A DNA stretch of 12,148 nucleotides, taken from the NCBI GenBank assembly GCA_902826945.1, contig CADEGS010000132.1:1-12148 (forward strand), read 5' to 3'. The position numbers were made by a program, and so were the translations under genes. Below are positions 1 to 8,775 of the stretch, piece by piece (the first letter of the stretch is position 1; every line of letters starts with the position of its first letter). The notes under the pieces are model-generated. The model did no database searches and was not told the DNA's origin. It saw only the letters and a program-made list of their open reading frames with translations. The stretch comes from an uncultured bacterium. Its GTDB lineage: Bacteria > Planctomycetota > UBA1135 > GCA-002686595.

Positions 1-668
1 CAGGAAGTGGACGGCGAGCAAGGCCAGCGCGACGCAGGCCGGCCCGAGCGCGCGCGCGCGCGCCGCCGGCACGCGCCAGGCGACCCAGGCGCACCAGGCC
101 ATGGCGAAGAGCGCCGTCCCGTAGACGTCCTCGTTCGCGCCGAACTGCCAGGCGAGGCCGAGCGCGGCCGCGAGCGCCGCGCGCCGCCCGCCCTCGCCCG
201 CGGGGCGCTCGAGGTGCGCGAGGCCGACCAGCGCGAGCAGCGCGCCGAAGGCGGACAGCGGCCGGTTCACCGCCGCGACCCAGAAGAGCGCGTCGCGCAC
301 GCCCGCGCCCAGGCCGAAGAGCGCCGCGCACGCGCCGGCGGTCCACGCGCTGCCGAGCAGGCGGCGCGCGAGCAGGAACACGAGCGCCGTGTTCGCCAGG
401 TGCACGGCGAGCGTGGCGGCGTGCCAGGGCACGCCGCTCGTCGCGCCGAAGAGCGCGTGCAGCGCGGCGAGCCAGGCGCCGAGCAGCGGGCGGAACACGT
501 GCGGCGAGGCCTCGAGCCCGCGCTCGAGCCGCGCCAGCAGCGTGAAGTCCTCGCCCGAGAGGTGCAGGCCGAGCATCGGCGCCCAGGCCCAGCCGACCAG
601 CGGGACGACGATCGCGAGCGGCAGGAGGCCGGGACGCGCCGCAGCGCGGCGCGGCGCTCGTTCCTGCG

Positions 669-672
<4 letters not shown>
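1..672 (-). CDS. Polytopic membrane protein, GT-C glycosyltransferase-like (partial, C-terminus outside window)
   Basis: The minus-strand frame stays open from a GTG at 672 to the window edge (224 codons, no stop), so the 3' end is missing. After a short basic N-terminus (APRRAAARPG) come about seven hydrophobic segments, near residues 16-34, 62-77, 82-101, 109-125, 138-154, 164-178 and 208-224. An acidic pair in the first outer loop (GED, residues 40-42), an FRPL motif (60-63) and an amphipathic HxxxLxxHLxN stretch (84-94) match the N-terminal layout of GT-C fold membrane glycosyltransferases (PMT/ArnT-like, GT39/GT83 relatives), which use polyprenyl-phosphate sugar donors. That family link is by pattern, not by search. 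The GTG start overlaps the acnA stop as GTGA. No Shine-Dalgarno is seen, so translational coupling to acnA is likely. It could instead be an unrelated membrane protein; the substrate is unknown. Confidence 0.7.
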
Positions 673-3401
<2,729 letters not shown>

Positions 3402-3408
3402 CGCAGGG

Positions 3409-3412
3409 CTCC
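3409..3412 (-). promoter_or_regulatory. Ribosome binding site of acnA
   Basis: GGAG on the minus strand, 7 nt before the ATG at 3401. It fixes the start of acnA and agrees with the conserved N-terminal sequence of the protein. Confidence 0.7.
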
Positions 3413-3428
3413 GCTGGGGGACCGGGCG

Positions 3429-3457
3429 ATCTTACGGCTCGCGAGGAGGCGCCCCAA
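3429..3457 (-). promoter_or_regulatory. Candidate sigma-70-type promoter for acnA
   Basis: On the minus strand there is TTGGGG (3457-3452), a 17-nt spacer and TAAGAT (3434-3429). TTGGGG matches 3 of 6 bases of the -35 consensus and TAAGAT matches 4 of 6 of the -10. Transcription would begin near 3422, giving a leader of about 20 nt ahead of the acnA ATG. TAAGAT is one of few AT-rich hexamers in this GC-rich gap, which supports the call, but it rests on pattern alone. Confidence 0.4.
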
Positions 3458-3537
3458 ACCCCGCGCGCCGCCCGCGCCGCGCTCCGTCGCCGCCGGGCCG
3501 CGCGCCGGGGCGGCGCAGATCGGCGCCCCCCCTCCCC

Positions 3538-3566
3538 TTCCCTGCCGGCCGGTCGCGCACTATCCT
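3538..3566 (+). promoter_or_regulatory. Candidate promoter for tRNA-Ala
   Basis: A TATCCT hexamer (3561-3566, 4 of 6 to the -10 consensus) lies 14 nt before the tRNA. TTCCCT (3538-3543) stands 17 nt upstream of it as a poor -35. The position suits a short tRNA leader. The -35 is weak, so the call is tentative. Confidence 0.3.
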
Positions 3567-3580
3567 CTCCGTCCCTCGGT

Positions 3581-3656
<76 letters not shown>

Positions 3657-3659
3657 CTC

Positions 3660-3678
3660 GACGCCCGCGGCGGGCGTC
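3660..3678 (+). terminator. GC-rich hairpin just after tRNA-Ala (possible U-less terminator)
   Basis: GACGCCCG, loop CGG, CGGGCGTC form a perfect 8-bp stem starting 3 nt after the encoded CCA. No T-tract follows, so it is not a classical intrinsic terminator. It could end the tRNA transcript, as proposed for U-less hairpins in GC-rich bacteria, or guide 3' processing. It also separates the tRNA from the GNAT gene starting near 3712. Confidence 0.45.
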
Positions 3679-3711
3679 CCCTGCGCCGCCGCGACCACCG
3701 GGGCACAGCGC

Positions 3712-4692
3712 TTGGCGGGCGATGAAGTGGTACGCGAGCCGCGCGGCGAGGACGCCGCGCCCCTGACGGAGCTCCAGGAGCGGCTCCTGCCGGGCGTCGC
3801 GCTCGGCCCGCGGCAGGAGCGTGAGCGCCTGTGGCGCTGGCTCCTCGCCTCCCCTTGCGGCGCGCGCGCCCTGGTCGCCGAGCGCGCGGGGCGCCTGGTC
3901 GGCGCCGTCGCCGGCTTCGCCGTGCCGACGCTCGCCGCGGGCGAGCGCGTGCGCTGGACGGCGGTGGTCGAGCTCCTCGGGGAGTCGCCCGAGCGGACGG
4001 CCGAGCTCTGGGCGCGCTTCGAGGAGCGCCACGGCGGCGCGGGCGGCGAGCGCGACCGCCTCTTCTTCGCGCTGCCCGCCCGCGAGCGCGCCGGCGTCGA
4101 GCACGAGCGCCTCGGCTTCGCGGTCGTGCGCAGCCAGGACCGGCTCGTGCTCGCGGCCGGGACGTCGCGCGAGGGAGTCGCCGCGGGCGTCGAGCTGCGC
4201 GAGTCCGCCGCGCTCCCCCCGGAGTGCGCGGCGCTGGCGGAGCGCGCCGGCGCCGGCGGCGGCGCCGTGGCCCGCCGCGAGCCGGCCTTCCTGCGCTGGC
4301 GCTTCGAGGAGCACCCCGCGCGCGCCCACCGCTGCCTGAGCGCGCGCGAGCGCGCGAGCGGCGCGCTGCACGGCTACGCCGTCCTGCGCCCGGGCGCCTT
4401 CGAGGGCGAGCCGTGCCTGCTCGTGTGCGACTGGCTCGTGCTGCCCGACGCGCGCGCGGCGCGCGAGTCGCTGCGCGCCGCGCTCGACGCGCGGGCGCGC
4501 GCGCTCGGGCTGCCGGCCGTCGTCGCCTGCTTCCCGGAGTCGGCGGTCGAGTTCCTCGACTTCCAGCGCGCCGGCTTCCGCGTGCTCCCCACGCGCTCGT
4601 ACCTGATGGCGCGCTCCTTCCTGCGCGGCCAGGACTCCTGGTGGCTGTACTGGAGCTGGTACGCGACGCTCCTCGAGCTGGAGCCCTGCTGA
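3712..4692 (+). CDS. GNAT-fold protein, first of a tandem pair, lacking the acetyl-CoA motif
   Basis: About 326 aa. The frame is open through the tRNA upstream, so the start must be chosen. TTG at 3712 (GGGG about 9 nt upstream) makes the N-terminus colinear with the next gene; GTG at 3727 is the alternative. The C-terminal half clearly parallels the neighbour. FLRWRFEEHP (from residue 193) matches FLDWRFAEHP there, CDWLVLP matches ADWLVP, and FQRAGFRVLPTRSYL matches FQRWGFLVQPSGYL. The N-terminal half is more diverged. Where the neighbour has HPDHRRGLKRPG, this protein has roughly SPERTAELWARF, without the R-x-x-G-x-x-x-G loop that holds the acetyl-CoA pyrophosphate. It may be a non-catalytic partner or use another ligand. 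The stop lies 2 nt before the next start, so the two are surely co-translated. Function and substrate are unknown. Confidence 0.8.
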   Translation: MAGDEVVREPRGEDAAPLTELQERLLPGVALGPRQERERLWRWLLASPCGARALVAERAGRLVGAVAGFAVPTLAAGERVRWTAVVELLGESPERTAELWARFEERHGGAGGERDRLFFALPARERAGVEHERLGFAVVRSQDRLVLAAGTSREGVAAGVELRESAALPPECAALAERAGAGGGAVARREPAFLRWRFEEHPARAHRCLSARERASGALHGYAVLRPGAFEGEPCLLVCDWLVLPDARAARESLRAALDARARALGLPAVVACFPESAVEFLDFQRAGFRVLPTRSYLMARSFLRGQDSWWLYWSWYATLLELEPC

Positions 4693-4694
4693 GC

Positions 4695-5684
4695 GTGGCG
4701 GCCTACGAGTTCCGCGAGTACCGTCCCGGCGACGAGCACGCGATCCTGGCCACCTTCAACCGCGTCTTCGGCGCCGAGGACCCGGCCTTCCGCCCGCGCA
4801 CGCTCGCGGACTGGGAGTGGGCCTATGCGAGGAACCCCGGCGGCCTGCGCGTCTACCTCGCGCTGGCGGGCGACGTGGTCGCGGCGCACTACGCCTCGCA
4901 GCCCTCCGACACCTGGATCGGGGGCGAGGTGCGCACCTTCGCGCAGATCGTCGACTCGATGGTCCACCCCGACCACCGCAGGGGCCTGAAGCGGCCCGGC
5001 CTGTTCGTCGAGACGGCGCGGCGCATGCTCGAGCGCTTCTGCGGACCCGACCAGGACCTCGTCACCTACGGCTGGCCGATCCGCGACGCCTGGCGCATCG
5101 GCGCGACCTTCCTGCGCTACGAGGTCGTGCGCACGCAGAGCTTCCTGGTCTCGAGCCTCGACGGCGCGACGCCGGACGACGCCGGCGCGGTCGAGCTCGC
5201 GCGCTTCCCCGAGGCCGTTCTCGAGCTCTACGAGCGCTGCCGCGCGCCCTGGGGCGCGAGCATCGTGCGCGACGCGCGCTTCCTGGACTGGCGCTTCGCC
5301 GAGCATCCGACGCGGCGCTACCGGATCCTCGCCGTGCCCGGCGCGCGCCCGGGCACGCTCGCCGGCGCGCTCGTCTTCCGCAGCCACGACTTCCCGGTGC
5401 CGGGCTCGGGGCTGATCGCCGACTGGCTCGTCCCCGAGGGCGAGCTCGAGGTCGGCCGCGCGCTCGTCGCCGCCGCCGCGCGCGCCGCGCGCGAGGCGGG
5501 CTGCCGCGTGCTCCTGCACATGCTGCCGACCTGGTCGGGCTGGTTCGCCGCCTTCCAGCGCTGGGGCTTCCTCGTGCAGCCGAGCGGCTACCTGCTCTCC
5601 GGCCGCAACAACCGGCCCGAGGAATCGATGGACTGGCTGCGCGACCGCTGGTGGTACACGTTCGCCGAGGTGGACCTCGTGTAG
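4695..5684 (+). CDS. GNAT family N-acetyltransferase, second of the tandem pair
   Basis: 329 aa, starting at GTG 4695 with GGAG at 4680-4683 inside the end of the previous gene. The N-terminus (EFREYRPGDEHAIL) is a typical GNAT beta1-alpha1 opening. The acetyl-CoA-binding motif A is VHPDHRRGLKRPG at residues 90-102, following a beta strand (AQIVDSM). A second GNAT-like half follows, with FLDWRF (196-201), DWLVP and a C-terminal WWYTFAEVDLV. This double-lobed layout recalls Eis-like and polysaccharide-locus GNAT proteins that carry a WR[FY] motif. That resemblance is recognised by pattern and the acceptor is unknown. The protein has no signal peptide or membrane segment, so it is expected to be cytoplasmic. 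The gene ends 6 nt from the convergent SGNH hydrolase gene. Confidence 0.85.
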   Translation: MAAYEFREYRPGDEHAILATFNRVFGAEDPAFRPRTLADWEWAYARNPGGLRVYLALAGDVVAAHYASQPSDTWIGGEVRTFAQIVDSMVHPDHRRGLKRPGLFVETARRMLERFCGPDQDLVTYGWPIRDAWRIGATFLRYEVVRTQSFLVSSLDGATPDDAGAVELARFPEAVLELYERCRAPWGASIVRDARFLDWRFAEHPTRRYRILAVPGARPGTLAGALVFRSHDFPVPGSGLIADWLVPEGELEVGRALVAAAARAAREAGCRVLLHMLPTWSGWFAAFQRWGFLVQPSGYLLSGRNNRPEESMDWLRDRWWYTFAEVDLV

Positions 5685-5690
5685 CCGGCG

Positions 5691-7196
5691 TCACGGCGCG
5701 AGCGCCGCGCGCTCGAGCCGCCAGGCGGTGCAGCGGCGCAGGTCGTCGCCGCGGTAGACCCACTCGTCGGTCGCGAGGCGCAGCGCGAGGAACGCGCGGC
5801 CGTCGAGCGCCGCAGGGATCGTCGCGCGCAGCCGGATCGGCGCGTCGGGCGCGAGCGTGAGCGTCGCGAGCTCGACCTCGTCGAGCCACACGCGCACGTG
5901 CGCGCCGGCGACGTGCGCGTCGGGGAGCGCGCGCCCGTCGAGCTCCAGCGCGCGCGCCGCGCCGCGGCGCAGCACCAGCGAGGCGTAGGGCGCGACCAGC
6001 CCCTCGCGGTCGACGCCGCCGTGGATCTGGAGCGCCTCGGCCAGCTCGACCTCGCGCAGGTCGATCGTGTCGCGGATCTTCTCGAGGCCGCGCGCGTACG
6101 GCGCCGCGAGCGGCGCGCGCGCCTCGGCCTCGCCCGCCGCGGCGAGCGCGCGCAGCTCCTCCTCCGCCTCCGGCCAGGGCGGGAGCGCGCGCCCGGGCAG
6201 GAGCCCGCGCTCGACGATCAGCGCGTAGCACAGGCGCGCCATGCGCTCGTGGCCGGCCGGGCTCCAGTGCACGTCGGCCGCGTCGAGGACGAGCGCCGGA
6301 TCGCTCTGGAACGCCTCGGGCAGGTAGAGGCGGCGGGCCTCCGGCAGGCGCGAGCCGATCGTGCGGTGGAAGACCGGGAGCAGCGGCCCCCAGCCCGCGA
6401 TCAGGACGTAGCCGGCCGGCGGGTCGAGCGCCGCCAGCGCGTCGGCGAGCCGCAGCACGCGGTCGCCCGCGTCGCGCGCGCGCGCGGCGCCCTCGCCGTC
6501 CAGCGCCAGCGGCAGGTAGCTCGAGCCGCCGAAGCCCATCACGAGCGAGGGGTGGTCGGCCGTCACGAAGCCGTTCGCGCGCTCGCGGTGGGCGGGCGCG
6601 AAGCCCGCCTGGAGGCCGAGGCCGCGCACGCCGGAGGTGTCGTCGAGGTCGTTCGAGACCGTGACGTGCAGCACGAGGTCGGGCCGCAGCCGGTCGAGCT
6701 GGCGCGCGAGCCAGGCGCACTCGGTCGCGAGGTTCCAGCTCGGCACGGCCAGGTGCAGGCACTCGATCGGCGGCGGCGGCGCTCCCAGCCGCTCGCGCAG
6801 GAGCGCGGCCAGGCGCGCGCCCAGGCGCTCCTCGGCGGCCACGCGCCAGCCGAAGACGAAGGAGTCGCCGAGCAGCACGACGCGCAGCGTGCCCGCGGGC
6901 TTGGGCAGCTCGTAGGCGGCCTCGCGCATGCCCATCGCGTTCGTCGCGAGCTCCACGCCGGCCGCCTGGCCGCCCGCGCGGCCGGAGAGGAGCACGCGCC
7001 CGACGTCGGGGTCGGGGTGCGCGTCGTAGGCCGCGTCGCTCGCCCGCGCCAGCTCGGCCGCCATCGCGCGCAGCACCTCGGGGCCGACGATCGGCCGCGC
7101 GGCGCGCGCGCGCGCGAGCTCGCGCCCCAGCCAGGCGCAGGCCAGGACGAGCGCGAGCGTCGTCCCCGCCAGGACCGCGACGAGCCGCGCGCGCAT
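5691..7196 (-). CDS. Membrane-anchored SGNH/GDSL hydrolase-like protein
   Basis: 501 aa from ATG 7196. The N-terminus is a signal anchor (residues 3-22, hydrophobic, then RELARARAARP), so the rest should face outside the cytoplasmic membrane. SGNH blocks are in order: block I LLGDSFVFGW with nucleophile Ser112, a block III-like VSNDLDD with Asn182, and block V ADVHWSPAGH with Asp308 and His310. The family contains esterases, lipases and carbohydrate O-acetyl-transferases or esterases. From about residue 410 a beta-rich region follows (ELDGRALPDAHV, VRVWLDEVEL, IRLRATIP), probably a sandwich domain. The start lies 5 nt after the rnd stop. GAGG only 3 nt before the ATG overlaps that stop, which points to coupling with rnd. 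A role in modifying envelope glycans is an inference; the substrate is unknown. Confidence 0.85.
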   Translation of the reverse strand: MRARLVAVLAGTTLALVLACAWLGRELARARAARPIVGPEVLRAMAAELARASDAAYDAHPDPDVGRVLLSGRAGGQAAGVELATNAMGMREAAYELPKPAGTLRVVLLGDSFVFGWRVAAEERLGARLAALLRERLGAPPPPIECLHLAVPSWNLATECAWLARQLDRLRPDLVLHVTVSNDLDDTSGVRGLGLQAGFAPAHRERANGFVTADHPSLVMGFGGSSYLPLALDGEGAARARDAGDRVLRLADALAALDPPAGYVLIAGWGPLLPVFHRTIGSRLPEARRLYLPEAFQSDPALVLDAADVHWSPAGHERMARLCYALIVERGLLPGRALPPWPEAEEELRALAAAGEAEARAPLAAPYARGLEKIRDTIDLREVELAEALQIHGGVDREGLVAPYASLVLRRGAARALELDGRALPDAHVAGAHVRVWLDEVELATLTLAPDAPIRLRATIPAALDGRAFLALRLATDEWVYRGDDLRRCTAWRLERAALAP

Positions 7197-7201
7197 CGGC
7201 C

Positions 7202-8449
7202 TCAGCCCGGGCCCGGGCGGCGGCCGCGGCGGCGGCGCTGCGGGCGCGCGTCGAGCAGGATGCGCCCCTGCGCGCGGTCGTCCTCGAAGCCCGACACGAC
7301 GCCGAGCAGCGATTCGCCGAAGAGCTCGACCTGCCAGTCGAGCAGGCCCTCGACCTCGCGCAGCGCGCGCTCGTCGCGCGGGCGCTCGAGCGCCAGCCGC
7401 GTCAGCACGTGCCGGTTCAGGATCAGCGAGGCGTCCATCTGCTCCTTCTGCGCCTGGCCCTTGCGCCACTCCTTCAGGCGCTCGAGCAGCTCGACCTGCC
7501 ACTCGTCCAGGTCCGGCCCGCCGTCGCGCTGGGGCAGGCTCGGCACGCCGGAGAGCGGCCCGAGCTGGCGCGCGCGCTGCAGCGCGGTCAGGATCTGGGC
7601 GCCGAGGCGCTTGGCGAGCTTCGAGGAGGCCAGCACGCGCTCGAGCTGGCGCGCGTTCTGCGGCAGCGCGCGCGCCAGGTCGATCAGCATCTGGTTGCCG
7701 AGCACCTTGAAGGGCGGGACGTCGCGCTCGCTCGCCAGGCGGTCGCGCAGCACGAACAGCTCGCGCAGCGCGCGCATCTGCTGCAGGCTGAGCCCGCGCG
7801 CGCCCTTCAGGCGCAGGAAGTCGTCGGGGTGGAACGCGCGCTCGACGGGCTCGAGCGCCTCCAGGCGCCGGCACTCGCCCTCGACGACGCGCGTGCGGCC
7901 GCGCGCCTCGAGCTCGGAGAGCATCAGGCGGCGCAGCTCGACCAGGTAGTGCGTGTCCAGGCGCGCGTAGTCGATCTGGCTCGGCGTGAGCGGCCGGCGC
8001 GACCAGTTCGAGCGCTGCAGAGTCTTGTCGAGCTCGACGCCGAACCAGCGCTCGACGACCGAGGCCAGGCCCGGCGCGTCGTAGCCCAGCGCCGCCGCCG
8101 CCACGCGCGTGTCGAACAGGCCCGCGAACGAGAACGCGTGATCGCGCTTCAGGATGCGCACGTCGTACTCGCCGTCGTGGAAGACCTTGACGATGCGCTC
8201 GTCGGCCAGGAGCCGCCCGAGCGGCGCCAGGTCGAAGCCCTGCAGCGGGTCCACGATGTAGTCGCGGCCGGCCGCGCTGAGCTGCACCAGGCAGACGCGC
8301 TCCTCGTAGTGGAAGAACGAGTCGCCCTCGGTGTCGAAGGCCAGCTCGCGCTCGCCCTCGACCTCGCGCAGGAGCCGCGCGAGGCCCTGCGCGTCCTCGA
8401 CGAGGACGGGCGGCGGGAGGCTGGCGCGGGACTTCGGCCGGTCGGTCAC
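7202..8449 (-). CDS. rnd: Ribonuclease D (DEDDy 3'-5' exoribonuclease with HRDC domain)
   Basis: RNase D trims the 3' ends of tRNA and other stable RNA precursors in the cytoplasm. The DEDDy exonuclease domain spans about residues 10-180. Motif I is Asp39-Thr-Glu41, motif II is FHDGEYD with Asp96, and motif III is Tyr161-A-R-L-Asp165. An HRDC domain covers about 210-292 (FLRLKGARGLSLQQMRALRE). A second HRDC-like helical segment (about 305-380, EWQVELLERLKEWRKGQ) and a basic tail (RRRRGRRPGPG) follow. The total of 415 aa is slightly longer than E. coli Rnd (375 aa). GTG at 8449 (VTDRPKSRASLPPP) is chosen because the frame upstream is low-complexity and matches no family sequence. No good Shine-Dalgarno precedes it. 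An SGNH hydrolase gene follows after 5 nt. Confidence 0.95.
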   Translation of the reverse strand: MTDRPKSRASLPPPVLVEDAQGLARLLREVEGERELAFDTEGDSFFHYEERVCLVQLSAAGRDYIVDPLQGFDLAPLGRLLADERIVKVFHDGEYDVRILKRDHAFSFAGLFDTRVAAAALGYDAPGLASVVERWFGVELDKTLQRSNWSRRPLTPSQIDYARLDTHYLVELRRLMLSELEARGRTRVVEGECRRLEALEPVERAFHPDDFLRLKGARGLSLQQMRALRELFVLRDRLASERDVPPFKVLGNQMLIDLARALPQNARQLERVLASSKLAKRLGAQILTALQRARQLGPLSGVPSLPQRDGGPDLDEWQVELLERLKEWRKGQAQKEQMDASLILNRHVLTRLALERPRDERALREVEGLLDWQVELFGESLLGVVSGFEDDRAQGRILLDARPQRRRRGRRPGPG

Positions 8450-8510
8450 GAGGGGCTGGAGAGCGGGTCGCGGCGGGCGCCAGGATCCGGGCGGACCCGC
8501 GCGCAGGCAG

Positions 8511-8538
8511 AGCGTAGCCGCGCCCGGGGCAGCGGCAA
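8511..8538 (-). promoter_or_regulatory. Weak candidate promoter for rnd
   Basis: On the minus strand there is TTGCCG (8538-8533, 4 of 6 to the -35 consensus), a 16-nt spacer and TACGCT (8516-8511, 3 of 6 to the -10). It would give a leader of about 55 nt before the GTG at 8449. Such partial matches are not rare, so confidence is low. Confidence 0.25.
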
Positions 8539-8659
8539 GGAACGGACCGCCCGCGCGCGGCGAGAAAGGCGCCCCGGCGCTCTTTTCCCGCCTCCGGGCG
8601 CGCCGGCGCGCTTTCGCGCCGCGCGCCGCCCGCGTCCCGAACCGGGGGTAGCTTTCGGG

Positions 8660-8700
8660 TGGCCCCCTTGGAAGCGGGCGGTCCCTCCCGCCGGGGGCCG
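8660..8700 (+). promoter_or_regulatory. Alternative leader structure A, upstream of the radical SAM gene
   Basis: GGCCCCC (8661-8667) pairs with GGGGGCC (8693-8699), 7 bp plus a T-G pair at the base. It encloses an inner hairpin GGCGG (8677-8681), loop TCCCTC, CCGCC (8688-8692). Its 3' arm is the same DNA as the 5' arm of the stronger hairpin at 8690-8727, so the two cannot form together. The 5' arm (GGCCCC) is also complementary to GGGGCC at 8767-8772, which includes part of the Shine-Dalgarno. Confidence 0.35.
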
Positions 8701-8727
8701 GACGGCGCATCCCGTCCGGTCCCCGGC
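8690..8727 (+). repeat. Strong 16-bp inverted repeat in the leader of the radical SAM gene
   Basis: The arms 8690-8705 and 8712-8727 pair over 16 positions with a single G-T wobble and no bulge, around a 6-nt loop (CGCATC). It ends 48 nt before the ATG at 8776. No T-tract follows, so it is not a classical terminator. It may be an RNA leader hairpin or, read as DNA, a protein operator. Chance is a weak explanation for 16 uninterrupted pairs even at this GC content, though GC bias raises the background. Confidence 0.6.
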
Positions 8728-8763
8728 ACTTCCCGAGCGACCCGCGCCGGGGGCCACCGGCCT

Positions 8764-8770
8764 GGAGGGG
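8764..8770 (+). promoter_or_regulatory. Ribosome binding site of the radical SAM gene
   Basis: GGAGGGG, the best Shine-Dalgarno in the window, 5 nt before the ATG at 8776. It decides that start over the longer frame beginning further upstream. Part of it can pair with GGCCCC at 8661-8666. Confidence 0.8.
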
Positions 8771-8775
8771 CCGCC

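Larger units (their letters stand above)
8450..8775. other. Divergent intergenic region between rnd and the radical SAM gene
   Basis: 326 nt with no coding region I can support; frames that run through it are arginine/proline/alanine-rich translations of GC-rich DNA. The left third holds a weak candidate rnd promoter. The right 115 nt holds nested inverted repeats in the presumed leader of the radical SAM gene. The 11-mer CGCCGGGGGCC occurs twice (8689-8699 and 8745-8755). I see no convincing promoter for the radical SAM gene, the nearest hexamer being TAGCTT at 8649-8654. I also see no conserved B12-box of a cobalamin riboswitch. Confidence 0.6.

Noticed and set aside
48..63. Alternating GC run of 16 nt, with similar tracts near 6473-6486 and 7100-7115
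   Set aside because: These encode ordinary Ala/Arg residues in the minus-strand genes. At this composition such runs are common, and I see no reason to call a Z-DNA or slippage element.
3507..3529. Inverted repeat GGGGCG/CGCCCC between acnA and tRNA-Ala
   Set aside because: Only 6 bp with an 11-nt loop in GC-rich DNA, which is not distinguishable from background.
8640..8775. Cobalamin riboswitch before a B12-type radical SAM gene
   Set aside because: I looked for the conserved B12-box and the other core motifs and did not find them. The stems present do not match the known fold.
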